A stretch of 64,000 bases of DNA from Prionace glauca (lineage: Eukaryota > Chordata > Chondrichthyes > Carcharhiniformes > Carcharhinidae), in the NCBI GenBank assembly GCA_037974335.1, contig CM075760.1:17967059-18031058 (forward strand), read 5' to 3'. Below are positions 9,210-20,227 of this stretch, piece after piece. Both the position numbers and the translations under genes were made by a program. The notes beneath the pieces are model-generated. The model did not search any database, was not told the origin of the DNA, and saw only the letters and a list, made by a program, of their open reading frames with translations. Position 1 is the stretch's first letter; every line of letters begins with the position of its first letter.

Positions 9210-9725
9210 ATATATGCTATAGAGAAAGATAGAAAATAGGAGCACGAGTAGGCCATTCGACACTTAGACCCTTAGCTCTGCCACTCGACACGACAGTGGC
9301 TGACCCTGTAACTCAACACCATACTTGCCCTCTCTTCATAATTCTTGATGTCTTTAGAGTATAGTAATATATTTGCACTTAAAATTTATTCACTGATTTC
9401 GCATCAAAAGTTCGGTGGAGAGAATTACAGTTTTACTAACCCCTGAGTGAAGAATTTTTCTTCATCTCAGACTTAAATGTCCATCCCTGTACAGTGAAAC
9501 TTTGATCCCTTTTTCTAGACCCACCCCGCCAAAGGAAACAATTTCCCTGCATTCCGTCTGCTTATCCCTGCTAGAATTCCATATATTTCAATGACATCGC
9601 CTCTCATGTTCTAAACTTCAGGTGAAAACAGATGCCTAAAATGACAATGCTGCATTCCAAGAATCAGTCTAGTGTACTTTTTTCTGCATTCTTTCTATTA
9701 CAAATGTATTCTTTCTTCGATAAGG
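9210..9725 (-). mobile_element. CR1/L2-like LINE 3' end, inverted
   Basis: Begins with the reversed 3' tail (AAAATAGGAGCACGAGTAGG then CCATTCGACAC), followed by degraded 3' coding sequence in reverse. The forward CR1 copy at 9727-10203 interrupts it. Confidence 0.6.
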
Positions 9726-9726
9726 A

Positions 9727-10203
9727 GACCAAAATTGCACACAGAGGAGGAAAGATTAAATAGACGGGGCCTGTACTCGTTGGAGTTTAGAAGACTGAGG
9801 GGGGATTCTGATAGAGACTTACAAGATAATGAAGGGGCTAGATAGGGTAGAGGTAGAGAGATTCTTTTCACTTAGAAAGGAAACCAGAATTAGAGGGCAC
9901 AGCCTCAAAATAAGGTTCGTGGGGGGAGCAGTTTAGAACAGAGTTGAGGAGGAACTTCTTCTCTCAGAAAGTGGTGAATCTCTGGAATTCTCTGCCCATT
10001 GAAGTGGTGGAGGCAATCTCCTTGAATATGTTTAAGTCACGGATAGATAGATTTCTGATGGATAAGGGAATTGAGGGTTATGGGGAGCAGGCGGGAAAGT
10101 GGAACTGATCCACTTCAGATCAGCCATGATCTTATTGAATGGTGGGGCAGGCTCGAACGGCTAGATGACCTACTCCTGTTCCTATTTCTTATGTTCTTAC
10201 AAT
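9727..10203 (+). mobile_element. CR1 LINE 3' end
   Basis: 5'-truncated insertion holding only the RT C-terminus and tail. It contains the LYSLEF, F-F-x-Q-x-V-V-N-L-W-N-S-L-P and GYGE blocks, with the tail CCTACTCCTGTTCCTATTTC and TTATGTTCTTA. Same subfamily as 45300-47745 and 56140-57463. Confidence 0.85.
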
Positions 10204-10960
10204 ATTAGCTTTTATCAAAAACGTTTGGATTTAGGAAATATCTTAATGCAGGAAAGTGAGATATTAAGTGGCAAAATGTTTCCTGATTTCGCCCCTGAAA
10301 GTCTTAAACATTAAACATCGTTTAAAATCCAATTTGCTGAAATCTCGGACTCCCCAACCAGTAGCAAATGTTCCTGTTTATCAACCTTCTCCGCTTGGGA
10401 ATGATCAAGTCACTCCTTAACTAAATTCTAGCGTTTTAAAGTTGAACACCATCTACACTGTTAAACGGGCACTCCCAACATACATATAGTTTACAGAGTA
10501 AAATGTCTTCTCCTCCTGTTCTGTTCAAGGATTTTTAAATGCTGATTTTTAATTTTATGAAAAACAGAATATAAATGTTGTCGGTTCTGATTGCGGACTC
10601 TTCCCTATTTCAATCATTGATCTCAGATCTTCACATTTTAAAAATAAATATTAAGCTCCGAATGTATTTTTCGGTCTCTCACTGTTTGCGCATAAAGACA
10701 TTCATTGGTTAACCCTTACTCTTAGCATATGGACATTTATAAACAACATGGTTCATTGAATTTTAATTCTAAGGTGTGTTAACTTACATTTCCCTGCACT
10801 GAAAACATCCACTAGTTTTATCCATTCACAAAATATTAATATTTCTTTGCAAATTGATGCTTCCAGCTATGCTGCTACAATTCCGTTTCTGTGTTATTTG
10901 CAAACTAACATATTCAGCATTCAATCACATTCTATCACATTGTCTTAACAAATGCAACTA
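10204..10960. other. AT-rich, nothing recognised
   Basis: No open frames of note, no RSS with correct spacing and no familiar repeat. It is part of the J-C intron if J2 is used. Confidence 0.4.
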
Positions 10961-12274
10961 AACTGCATATCATCCTGCATAGGCATGTGTGTGTGTGTGT
11001 GTGTGTGTGTTTGTGTGTGAGTGTGTTTGTACGCCTGCATGCCTCTATGTCCATACTCTGTGTGAGTATCTGCGGCATATATATGTATTCAAATCTCGAA
11101 GCAGAATAGGAGCAGGTATGGCAATTTAGCCCACCGATACTGACCGAATATTCAAATTGATCATGGCACACACACACGTGCACTCACGCACATTAATATT
11201 TTGTTATACACAAACATAGCATTTGCCTTCCTCATTGTTTGCTGCACCTGCATGCTAGCTTTTAGTTACGTGGAAGTCAACTCTTTTCAACTTCACACTG
11301 TTTAGGAAATACTCTATATTTCTTTGTTTTTCCAACTATAGTGGATAACTTCATAATTAGTCACTTTTTATCCCAACTGCTATGTCGTTGCACACTCGCT
11401 CAGCTTGTCCAAATTCCCTTGAAACCCTCATTGCATCCTCCTCTCCATTTTTTCTTTGTCATCAGCAAGGTTTCAACTATTTCATTTGGTCCCCTCATCA
11501 AGTTTCTGCATGTGTTTCAGTCTCTGTGTTTGTTTCTGGGCATGTCTGTTTCTCAATACCTCAGCCTGTGTGTCTCTGGGTGTCTCTAGGTGTGTGTGTG
11601 TGTGTGTGTGTGTTTGCGTGTGTGTGTGTTTGTATGCCTGTGTGCCTATATGTCTATGCTTGTCTTCGTGAGTGCCTACGGCATGCAAATGTACTTCATT
11701 CTTAAGAGCAGGAGTAAGCCATTTGACCCACAAATAATGCTCCAACATTCAAACAGATCATGATGCGCGCGCGCGCACACACACACACACACACAAAAAA
11801 ACACACACATACACACACGTGTACACTCATATTCCTATTTTATTAGACAAATATGTGACATTTGTCTTCCACGTGTCTTGCTGTGCCTACATGCTAGTTT
11901 TTAGTGACCCGTGAACAAGGACATTCTCTGGCAACAACTCTGTCCAATCTTGCCCCGCTTAGGATCTACTCTGCCTTTCTGGTATTTTTTGTCCTGCCAC
12001 AGTGGATAATTTCACACATATTCAGTTTTTATTCCATCTGCCATGTTCTTGCCCATTGACTCAGCCTGCCTCAATCCCCTTCAAATCACCCATGTACCCT
12101 CCTCACCATTATGTGTGGGTCATAAGCAAGATTGGAAATATTTTATCCGGTCCCCAAATCTAGTTTGTCTGTGTTTGTGTGTGGTTCTGGTGTCTGTATG
12201 ACTCTCAATGTCTCAATGTGTCTCTGCGTTTGTGTATCTGGATATGACTGCCTCGAAATGCATGTGTGTGTGTC

Positions 12275-12605
12275 ATAAAGTCATAGAATCAAGGTTAACA
12301 ACATGGAAACGTGGCTTTGGACCAACTTGTTCATGCTGCCCTTTTCATAAAGCCTTAAGCTAATCCCAATTGCCCGCATTTGGCCCATGTCCCCCTATTC
12401 CCATTTTACTCGTGTAACTATCTGAATGCTTTTTAAAAGACAAAATTATACCCGTCGCTACTAATACCACTGGCAATTTGTTCAGACATTCACCACCCAC
12501 TGTGTGAAAAGAAATGCCCCTCTGGGCACTTATGTATTTCCCTCTCTCTCTCTCCCTCACCTTAAACCTATGTCCTCTAGTCACTCTCAATACCTCAAGT
12601 CTGTT
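12275..12605 (-). mobile_element. CR1-type LINE 3' end, inverted
   Basis: Minus-strand translation of 12360-12590 gives the VTRGHRFKVRERERGKY, F-H-T-V-G and GIGGHGPNAGNWD blocks, a degraded CR1 C-terminus (typically TRGHRFKVRG and MGIERYGPNAGNWD), with the 3' tail at the left. Confidence 0.75.
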
Positions 12606-12609
12606 TCTC

Positions 12610-12639
12610 TCTGTGTGTCTCTAGATCTGTGTGTGTGTT

Positions 12640-12702
<63 letters not shown>
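12610..12702. repeat. (GT)n microsatellite
   Basis: An essentially pure GT tract of about 60 bases (12643-12702) within unit 3 of the tandem block; likely polymorphic. Confidence 0.9.
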
Positions 12703-12705
<3 letters not shown>

Positions 12706-12935
12706 CCTGTGTGCCTCTATGTCTATATTTGTCTTTGTGGATGTCGACGGCGTGCAAATATACTTCATTCTCAAAGGAACGTAAGAGCAGGCGTAGACCA
12801 TTTGGGTCACAAATAATGCTCCAACAACACGCACACTCATACACAGATACACACACACACCAACACACAAGCGCACACACACATACACACGAGTACACTC
12901 ATATTCCTATTTTGTTAGACAAATATGCAGCATTT

Positions 12936-14305
12936 GCAGAATCCCTAACTTTAGTAAAAGATATTGACTATCTAGCAGATCTGTACCCCTCATTATTTTA
13001 TAGACATCTATGATGTCATCACTCAGTCTTCTACGCGCCAGAGAAAAAGTCGCAGTCTATCCAACCTCTCCTTATAGCTGAAACCATCAAGTCCCGGCAG
13101 CATCCTAGAAAATTTTTTCTGCAGTTTATAGTTTAATAATATCCTTTCTATATTAGAGTGACCAAGGCTGTACACAGTATTCAAAGTTGGCCTCACCAAT
13201 ATCTTATACAATTTCAACTAGACGTCCCAACTCCGGTATTCAGTGGTCTGACCAATGAAACCAAGCATGCTAAATGCTGTCATCACCACTCTATCCACCT
13301 GTGGACAGAAGAGCTATGAACCGATGCCCCGAAATCTCCTTGTTCTGTAACTCTTCCCAAAGCCTTACCATTAACTGAGTAAGTCCTGCCCTCATTCAAT
13401 CTACCAGAATGCCTCACCTCTCACTTATCTAAGTAACACTCCATCTGCCAGTCGGCAGCACACTGGCTCAATTGATCAAGATCCCATTGCAATTCTTCAC
13501 TGTCCATTCTGCACAAATCTCGGTGTAATCAGCAAGCTTACTAACTATGCCTCCTATATTTTCGTCAAATCATTAATGTAGATGACAAATAACCGTGGAC
13601 CCAGCACTGATCCCTGGGGCCCACTTCTGGTCACAGGCCTCCAGTTTGAAAAACAACTCTGTACAACAAATCTCTGGCTTCTGTCATCAAATCAATTTTG
13701 TATACATTTAGCTTCCTCACCGTGGATCCCGTGAGATTTAACCTTATGCAACAACCTACCATGCGATACCTTGTCAAAAATCCATATAGGCAACGACTGC
13801 ACTGCCCTCATCAACCTTCTTGGCTATACCTTAAAAAAAACTCAATCAAATTTGTGAGAAATGATTTTCCACTCACAAAGCCATGCTGACTGTCCCTAAT
13901 CAACCCTTGCATCTCTAAATGCTTGTAGATCCCATCTCTCAAAATATGTTCCAAAACTTAACCACCACAGATGTCAGGCTCAATGGCTTGCAGTTCCCAA
14001 ACTTTTCCCTGCAGTCATTTTTAAACAAAGACACAACATTTGCCGCCCTCCAATCTTCAGCACGTTACCTGTGACCAACGATGATTCAAATTTCTCTGCT
14101 CGGGGACCCACAAATTCCTCCCTAGCCTCCCACAATATCCTGGGATACATTTCATCAGGCCCAGAGGATTTATCTACCTCAATGCGCTTTGTGACTTGCA
14201 GCACCTCCTTCTCTGTAATATGTACAATCCTCAAGACATCACTATTTATTTCCCGAGTTCCATAATATCCATGCTTTTCTCAATAGTAAATACTGAAGAG
14301 AAATA
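12936..14305 (-). mobile_element. CR1-type LINE RT region, inverted
   Basis: Read on the minus strand from 14305 to 12936: EKEVLQVTKRIEVDKSSGPD (14200s), then degraded RT and finally MKLYKILVRPTLNTVYS and MLPGLDGFSYKERLDRLRLF (13217-13030). This spans RT palm to thumb with several frame breaks. It truncates the third GT/LINE unit. Confidence 0.8.
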
Positions 14306-14317
14306 TTCGTTTAGGAT

Positions 14318-14455
14318 CTCACCTGTGTGTGTGTGTGTTTGTGCGTTTGTGTACATATGTGTCCGTGCATGTACGTGTGTCTGAGTATGTGCCTGGACGT
14401 GTGTGTGTGTGTGTGTGAGTGTGTCTGTGTATGTGTGTGTGTGTGTGTCAGAGAG
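14318..14455. repeat. GT-rich low-complexity tract
   Basis: Degenerate (GT)n with interspersed CA and CG, about 200 bp upstream of C exon 1. It is similar in style to the tandem units at 11-13 kb and may be the remainder of unit 3 or of a fourth unit. Confidence 0.7.
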
Positions 14456-14663
14456 AGGGAGAAAGAGTCATCACCCCTCAGCCTTCTCGGTGCCGAGGGA
14501 AAAAGGCCAAACAGATCCAGTCTCAGCGTTCGGTAAATTAATGGAGAAACTTACATATGGCTAAGGCACAGAAAAAAATGCGGTCTAATCGAATGGCACA
14601 GCAGGTTGGAGGAGGTCACCCTGTTGGATCCTGATTCTTTCCTTTTATTTCTTAAATTTTCAG

Positions 14664-14975
14664 AGGTGAAAGACCCGGAAAAACCAAAATTGAGGGTCTT
14701 TTATCCGCCAGTGCCACCGGGAACCCCCGGCACCAACACAGCTGCAGTATGCTTGGCCTCAGACTTCTCCCCCAAGGCAATCGAGCTCTCCCTGTACATC
14801 GGATCCAACCAGGGGGACAATGTGACAAGATCCAGCGTCCTATTGGAGAGCGGGAATTACAGGAGCTCGGGTTTCCTCTCTTTCCCCCAATCTGAGAAAT
14901 CGCCAAACATCACGTGCAAGGCAGTTCACAATAATAAAAATTACTCAGTAAACATCCCGCCCGCAGCTGAAATTG
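14664..14975 (+). CDS. TRDC: TCR delta constant gene, exon 1 (Ig domain)
   Basis: Encodes the extracellular C-type Ig domain, 104 codons. A polypyrimidine tract and TTTTCAG precede 14664, and GTAAGT follows 14975. The exon begins in the phase left by J (A plus AG gives Lys) and ends with one base of a split codon. The two Ig-fold Cys are in A-V-C-L-A-S-D-F and N-I-T-C-K-A-V-H; the usual Trp between them is absent, as also in mammalian C-delta. Mammalian C-delta has V-A-C-L-V-K-E-F-Y-P-K and V-T-C-S-V-Q-H-D-N-K, which this follows closely. N-glycosylation sequons are seen at N-V-T, N-I-T and N-Y-S. No stop or frameshift is visible. Known role: anchors the rearranged delta chain in the TCR gamma/delta-CD3 complex. 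Confidence 0.92.
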
Positions 14976-15004
14976 GTAAGTTTATTTTATTTCCATTCAT
15001 GTGA

Positions 15005-15300
15005 TGTGGGTGTTGTTGCCATGGCCAGCATTTATTGCTTATCCTAAATTGCCCTTCAGCAGAGGGCATTTAAGAGTCACATGCCAGCCAGACCATGTAG
15101 GGACAACACATTTCCTTCCCTAAAGGACATTAGTGAACCAGATGAGTTTTAATGATAATCAGCAATGGTTTCACGGTCATCATGAGACTTTTAATTCCAT
15201 TTTTAAGAAATATTCAAGTTTCACATCTACAATACCCAGATCAGTATCCTGGGTCGCTGGATTGTTAGCCCAGCGATAATGCCACTGAGCCACTGCCTCC
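15005..15300 (-). mobile_element. tRNA-derived SINE in TRDC intron 1, inverted
   Basis: Reverse copy of the family at 5657-5998: GGCCAGCATTTATTGC, CTTCCCTAAAGGACATTAGT, then CCAGCGATAATGCCACTGAG at the tRNA-like end. The box B region is degraded. Confidence 0.75.
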
Positions 15301-15774
15301 TCCGAGAATGTTTTATGATAGGAAGAACGTTCACCAAAGTATAATCCATCCTTTTAACGACTGAAGGACTCTTGTGTCATCGTCACTCAAAAGGTAGTCA
15401 TTTTTGAAAGATTACCTGACTAATGATTAAATGTCATTTATTTTAGCCTCAGGACTTCACTGCAGGATTTCCTCAGTGTCTCAGACCTAACCAGCTTCAG
15501 TTATTTCATCAATCACTTTCAATCCATTATAAGGTCAGAAGTTGGGATGTTCGCTGATGACTGAACAATGTTCAGCACCATTCAAGCCACCTCAGATCTT
15601 GAACTAGTGCATTACAACGGCAGCAATAGCTGGACAATATCTAGGCTTTGGCTGGCAAGCTGCAAATAACATTTGCGCCACACATTTCCAGGCAATGACC
15701 AACTCCAACAGGTAAAAAAGCTAACAATCGGCTCTTGACAATTAATAGTATTACCATGACTGAAACAAAGAGCA

Positions 15775-16145
15775 AAGAACAAAGACAATTACAGCACAGG
15801 AATGGGCCCTTCGGCCCTCCAAGCCTGCAGCGGCCATGCTACCCGACTTAACTAAAACCCCCTACGCTTCCGGGGACCATACCTCTCTATTCCCATCCTG
15901 TTCATGTATTTGTCCAGACACTCCTTAAAACTCACTACCGTATCTGCTTCCACTACCACTCCCGGTAACGAGTTCCAGGTATCCATCACCCTATATGTAA
16001 AAAACCTGCCTCGTACATCTCTGTTAAAGCTTCCTCCTCGCACCTTAAACCGATGCTTCCCAGTAATTCACTCTTCCACCCTGGGAAAAAGCTTCTGACT
16101 ATCCAATTATACATACCTCTCATAATCTTGTAGACTTATATCAGG
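15775..16145 (-). mobile_element. CR1 LINE 3' end, inverted, nested
   Basis: Minus-strand translation of 15852-16043 contains DVRGRFFTYRVMDTWNSLPG, VVEADTVVSFKECLDKY and MGIERYGP: the CR1 C-terminus. The 3' tail is at the left. Its junction with the other LINE near 16145-16155 is repeated at 18600-18610. Confidence 0.85.
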
Positions 16146-16410
16146 TCAACCCCCACTATGAACATCCTGCGGGTTAAGGTTGCTCAGAAACTGGACTGGA
16201 CTATCCATATAAGTGCAGAGACTGCAAGAGCATGTCGGAGATCGGGAACCCTGTGGTGAATAACGTATCTCCTAATTCCCCAAATCCTCTGCACCATCCA
16301 CAAGACATAATCATGAGTGTGGTAGTGTGTTCGCCATTTGCCTGGATGAGTGCAGCTCCAACAACACACAGAAATTTGACACGACCTAGGGCAAAGCAGC
16401 TCCAGTTGTT

Positions 16411-16742
16411 TAAAAGTTTATTTATTAGTGTCACAAGCAGGCTTACGTTAAACTGCAATGACATTACTGTGAAAATCCTGTAGTCGCCACACTCTGCACC
16501 TGTTCGGGTGCACTGAGGGATAATTTAACACGGCCAATGCATCTAACCAGCACGTCTTTCAGACTGTGGGAGGAAACTGGAGCACCTGGATCAAACCCAC
16601 ACTGACACGGGGAAAATGTGTAGACTCTGCACAGACAGTCACCCAAGCCGGGAATCGAACCCAGGTCCCTGACGCTGTGGCGGGGAGGGGTGGGAGTTGG
16701 TTGGCCGCAGTACTAATCACTGTGCCACTGTGCCGCTCTAGC
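16411..16742 (-). mobile_element. tRNA-derived SINE, inverted, nested
   Basis: Reverse copy of the second SINE family (also at 34797-35085): AGTTTATTTATTAGTGTCAC tail at left, GACTGTGGGAGGAAAC core, GGGAATCGAACCCAGGTCC (reverse of box B) and GTGCCACTGTGCCGC (reverse of the tRNA head) at right. Confidence 0.85.
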
Positions 16743-17150
16743 ATTAAGTGGTCTATTCACAAACATCCACTTCTTCCACCACCCAAGCACAATGGCAGCA
16801 GTGTGCACCTTCCACAGGATACACAGCAGTAACTCTCCAAGTCTCCTTCGGCTGAATCATCCAAACTCATGGCCGTTATCATCTCGGAGGACAAGGGCAG
16901 CAGATACCCGGGAACACCATTATTATAAGTTCCCCTCCAAGTCACTCAGCATCCTGACTTGGAAATGTTTCGGCAGTCCCTTCACTGTCGCTGGGTCAAA
17001 ATGGTGGAACGTCTTCCCTAACAGCACTATGTGTGTACGTACACCTTACAGACTGCTGAGGTTCAAGCAGGGAATTCACAACCATCTTCTGAAGGTGGCA
17101 ATTAGGGATTGTAAATAAATGCTGACCTGCCAACGATATCCACATTCCGT

Positions 17151-17640
17151 AAATTAAGGAAAATAATAAAAGCTGACTATTACAATTCAGGGCAGTGTCC
17201 AGGACCGGCAGCTGCTGGTTCATCACCGAATTTAGGAAAGTATGAAATACTAACCAGGATATAGGAGAATCCCGCTCCTCTGGAGAAATGCCCAGACATC
17301 ATTAATCCACTGCAGAGCTGAAATCAGGCCTCGGTTTCACGACTTCTTCGGAAGATAGTGAAATACTGCACCGGTGGAATGGTCTGGATTCTGGGGTTTA
17401 ATCCCTGTTGGGTAATCGAGCCTGCACTCTTTGATTTGCCGAACTAAATGGCAGAGCTACCAATGTTTCTCCGTTGTGAATAATCAAGTGAACAAGTCCA
17501 ATCTTGCTGTTTGATTCTTACTTTGTTCGTGGCTATTGATTATGACAACAACATTCTTCGAAGTGATATTGAGAGCAAACATGGTTACAGTAATGTCACT
17601 TGCTCACCGAATAAGTCAAATGTCTTTTTAGCCCTTCCAG
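17151..17640. other. TRDC intron 1, unique part
   Basis: No repeat or exon recognised before the acceptor of exon 2. Confidence 0.4.
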
Positions 17641-17703
17641 ATGAACCTCAATGCCTCACAAGTCGAAATGATTCCTCGACAGAATTAAGTGTCACGGAAA
17701 ACG
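17641..17703 (+). CDS. TRDC: TCR delta constant gene, exon 2 (connecting peptide)
   Basis: A 63-base exon completing the split Asp codon and then reading E-P-Q-C-L-T-S-R-N-D-S-S-T-E-L-S-V-T-E-N. The acceptor CCCTTCCAG follows a T-rich tract, and the donor is GTATGT at 17704. The Cys is a good candidate for the interchain disulfide, and N-D-S is a sequon. A second acceptor (TTTTTAG ending 17631) would add nine in-frame bases, so both splice forms keep the frame. Such a short hinge exon between Ig and TM exons is known in mammalian TRDC. Sequence alone gives little family signal; the call rests on phase and position. Confidence 0.75.
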
Positions 17704-17809
17704 GTATGTGTTTTATTCAACATTTATCAAAGTAAAATATTTGCAAATAGATTAATAAGTGGACACATATGCCCGGATACAGACCCGGAGATCAAATGAT
17801 AAACATATA

Positions 17810-17990
17810 GTGAGATGGGGAGAAAGATAGATTGTCACACAGAGTGAGGGAGAGAGATATATAAATCCAGGGAAAGAGAGGAGGCATGGGGTTGGAGAGA
17901 GAGAAATTCAGAGTGAAGGAGAGATGAAGACAGATAGACAGATAGGCGGGCCGGCAGACTGACGGAGGGACAGGGATGGACAGACGGACG
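17810..17990. repeat. GA-rich low-complexity tract
   Basis: Purine-rich degenerate repeat (GAGAGA, GACAGATAGACAGATAGG) in TRDC intron 2. The long minus-strand open frame across it is a by-product of composition. Confidence 0.6.
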
Positions 17991-18108
17991 AAAGTCAAGC
18001 AGTTAGATAATGAAAAAAAAATCACATTAGTGGTATACAGTTGTTTTTCAATTCCACATGATATATGCATTACACCAGATCTATCATTTTTTTCTCTTAT
18101 TTTGGCAG

Positions 18109-18219
18109 ATCGAATGAGGGCGAACTTCTTGTCTTTGACGGTGATGGGGCTCAGGATTTTGTTTTTCAAGAGCATTGCCTTCAATGTCATGATGACGGCC
18201 AGAGTGTGGCTATTTTGAG
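18109..18219 (+). CDS. TRDC: TCR delta constant gene, exon 3 (transmembrane)
   Basis: Follows TTTTGGCAG and reads D-R-M-R-A-N-F then LSLTVMGLRILFFKSIAFN and V-M-M-T-A-R-V-W-L-F, stop TGA (18216-18218). Mammalian TCR delta has LTVLGLRMLFAKTVAVN at this place; the Arg and Lys within the membrane segment, which pair with CD3 chains, are at the same spacing. One base after the stop is a donor, GTAAGG (18220), so a separate 3' UTR exon is expected, as in mammals. The three exons together encode about 161 residues, close to the usual C-delta length. This exon is what separates delta from alpha, beta and gamma. Confidence 0.93.
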
Positions 18220-18348
18220 GTAAGGACAGTCTCCTAAATGCGTGCCCGAAAAGACAAAGTGACGGCATCTCGCGAGGCTACTGTGGCAGGCGCTGAAGCT
18301 AACCCGCGGAGTGAATATTAACTTGGATGCATTTAGACAAACGAAATC

Positions 18349-18770
18349 TTATTCCCCTGCTCCATCCTCATCGTTTTTCATCCCGCTCCCCCCAACCCCC
18401 GCTCCCAATCGCAGCCTTGACTTCTTAAACCTCTCCTGAGTAAAAAATATGCCTTGTACATCTGCATTAAACTTTGCCCTTCGCACCTGAAACCTATGCC
18501 CCCTGGTAACTGACTCTTCTACCCTGGGAAAAAGCTTCTGACTATCCATTCTGTCCATGCCTCTCATAATCTTGTAGACTTCTTTCAGGTCAACTCTCAC
18601 TATCAACATCCTGAGGGTTAACGTTGCTCAGAAACTGGACTGGACTATCCATATAAGCGCTCTAGCTGCAAGAGCATGTCGGAGATTGGGAATCCTGTGC
18701 TGAATAACGTATCTCTTAATCCCCCAAATCCTCTGCACCAACCACAAGACATAATCATTTGTGTTTGATT
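18349..18770. mobile_element. inverted CR1 end joined to other LINE (duplicate of 15.9-16.3 kb)
   Basis: 18349-18605 is an inverted CR1 C-terminus (MRGMDRMDSQKLFPRVEESV and TRGHRFQVRRAKFNADVQ on the minus strand). It joins directly to GTTGCTCAGAAACTGGACTG sequence of the non-CR1 LINE (18606-18765). The same junction occurs at about 16145-16330, so the composite was copied after the CR1 insertion. Confidence 0.7.
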
Positions 18771-20225
18771 ATGGGTGTCACTGACTAGTCTCGCCTTTTA
18801 CGCCCATCCCCGAGTCTTGAGCTGTGTGGCTCTTACGGAGAGTCGGACAATATATTTTTAAAACTCAGTCGGTTGGTGCTCACTGATCCCCCTCTCTGCT
18901 CTCGGCCGTTGCCTCTCTCTCTTTGGCCCCTTCCTGCTCCCTCACACCTCATGGGCCTTTTAGCCCATCCCCTGGTCTTGAGCTGTGAGGCTCTTTCAGA
19001 GAGACTCTATCAGCCAAATCGCATCCTTCTGCACTATAGGGGTTCTTGTGCACTTGCATTGGTTTATGAGAATATTAATGGAGACCCTAAAGATAAAACG
19101 TGTTCTTTGCTTGCTCATCTTTGACATACTACCACTGTTGCCCCTTTCATCCCAAACAGAACTTCGTTGGAGGATGAAATGGATTCAGGTGTGAATTCAT
19201 TGACGGGGCATCAAAATTCAGACTCGTTCTGATCACAGATTCCACTTCAAGCAATTCAATCTCGCTTGTATTAAATGGCGGCTTAATTTTAAAGATCCTC
19301 ATTTCGGTAACTTTTTTCCACTGTTGTTTTGATTTGAAACTCGTGGTTCTGCATGATTTCTACTGCTAATGCGACACAAACATTTCAATTATGTATTTTA
19401 GCAACAGCGTGGAGCTTACATTTATATGGTTTCTGCCTGCATTAGTGTCGGACACATTTTTGAAAACAGCATTTTCAATTTTAGGACATGTAGATCTTCG
19501 ATTTTTATAATCTTTGCTTAAAATAGCAGAATCCTATTGCAGAGAAAGCAGCCACTCAGCCCATAGTGACAGTGCCAGCCCCTTCACAGGGCAATCTAGC
19601 TAATGGAACCTCATCTTTCCCTTTTGGTTATTTTATTCAGATAGTTATTTTGAACATTGTATTTTTATTGCATGCAATTTAAGAGCGGAAGATACACTTA
19701 ATCAGCAAGGGTCTGATCGGATTTTCATCAGACTCGATAACTCAGTAGTTCGATTTGAATGGCGAACAGGGAAGCAGGGAAATGACCCCTACCTGATCCA
19801 TTCAGTTTTAGTCAATCTGCGTTCCTTTGTTAGTATTTCAAGATCAAGTGGAGGGAAGGGTAAGTTTGACTGCCTGGAGTTACTTCTCTGAATCAAAGGA
19901 AGTCGATCAGAGCGAATATTAGGCGGCTACTGGATGCCACCCGCTTTTAGACTGCAGCCAAGGTGATGTTCTCGCTCCCATGCTTAATCTTGGACTCCAG
20001 AGTTTTCTCCCAGTGCCACCCCAGCCTGTACATCCGGGTCCTTAGAGATAATGGAGACACCACCTGCCACTATGTAGAGTTTTATCATTACACGGGTTTT
20101 CACAAGTAAGATGAGCAGGAGTTTTTGAACATTTCTCCATTAGCATAGCCTAAAATCAATCTATCTGATACACAGTGCTCTCAGGTTATTTCACAAATGG
20201 GACGTTCATACACGTTTAAGATCTT
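18771..20225. other. no gene recognised; possible TRDC 3' UTR exon territory
   Basis: Nothing clearly coding. Two similar blocks (18796-18842 and 18957-19003, each with TCTTGAGCTGTG and GGCTCTT) point to a small local duplication. A TRDC 3' UTR exon should lie downstream of 18220, but I cannot place it. Confidence 0.4.
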
Positions 20226-20227
20226 CC

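Larger units (their letters stand above)
10965..12935. repeat. tandem GT-microsatellite/LINE units (three, last truncated)
   Basis: Three same-order units start at about 10965, 11585 and 12610. Each has a (GT)n tract, then GCCTGTGTGCCTCTATGTC-like sequence, a GAGCAGGAGTAAGCC-like block, a CA-rich tract, then GACAAATATG..ATTTGCCTTCC. Units 1 and 2 continue into an inverted LINE RT fragment (CTCAGCTTGTCCAAATTCCC / CTCAGCCTGCCTCAATCCCC). Unit 3 ends near 12935 where an inverted LINE begins, and another inverted LINE tail (12275-12600) separates units 2 and 3. The open frames here on both strands are by-products of the dinucleotide repeats. Confidence 0.7.
15530..17150 (+). mobile_element. non-CR1 LINE RT 3' end with nested insertions
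   Basis: Forward pieces encode a degraded M-F-A-D-D-type RT motif (about 15545), then CSPFAWMSAAPTTHRNLTRP (16330-16390) and, after a gap, MAAVCTFHRIHSSNSPSLLR, RTRAADTREHHYYKFPS and FTVAGSKWWNVFPNSTM (16792-17100). The CR1-type signature blocks are absent; the sequence resembles the other abundant shark LINE whose 3' end is LEYAPLAWMS..AVCTIYKMH. An inverted CR1 piece (15775-16145) and an inverted SINE (16411-16742) are nested in it. All of it lies in TRDC intron 1. Confidence 0.75.

Noticed and set aside
10885-10915. RSS-like CGTTTCTGT string
   Set aside because: No heptamer 12 or 23 bases away and no J body.
12504-13013. 169-codon frame with Val/Cys and Thr/His runs
   Set aside because: Produced by GT and CA dinucleotide tracts.
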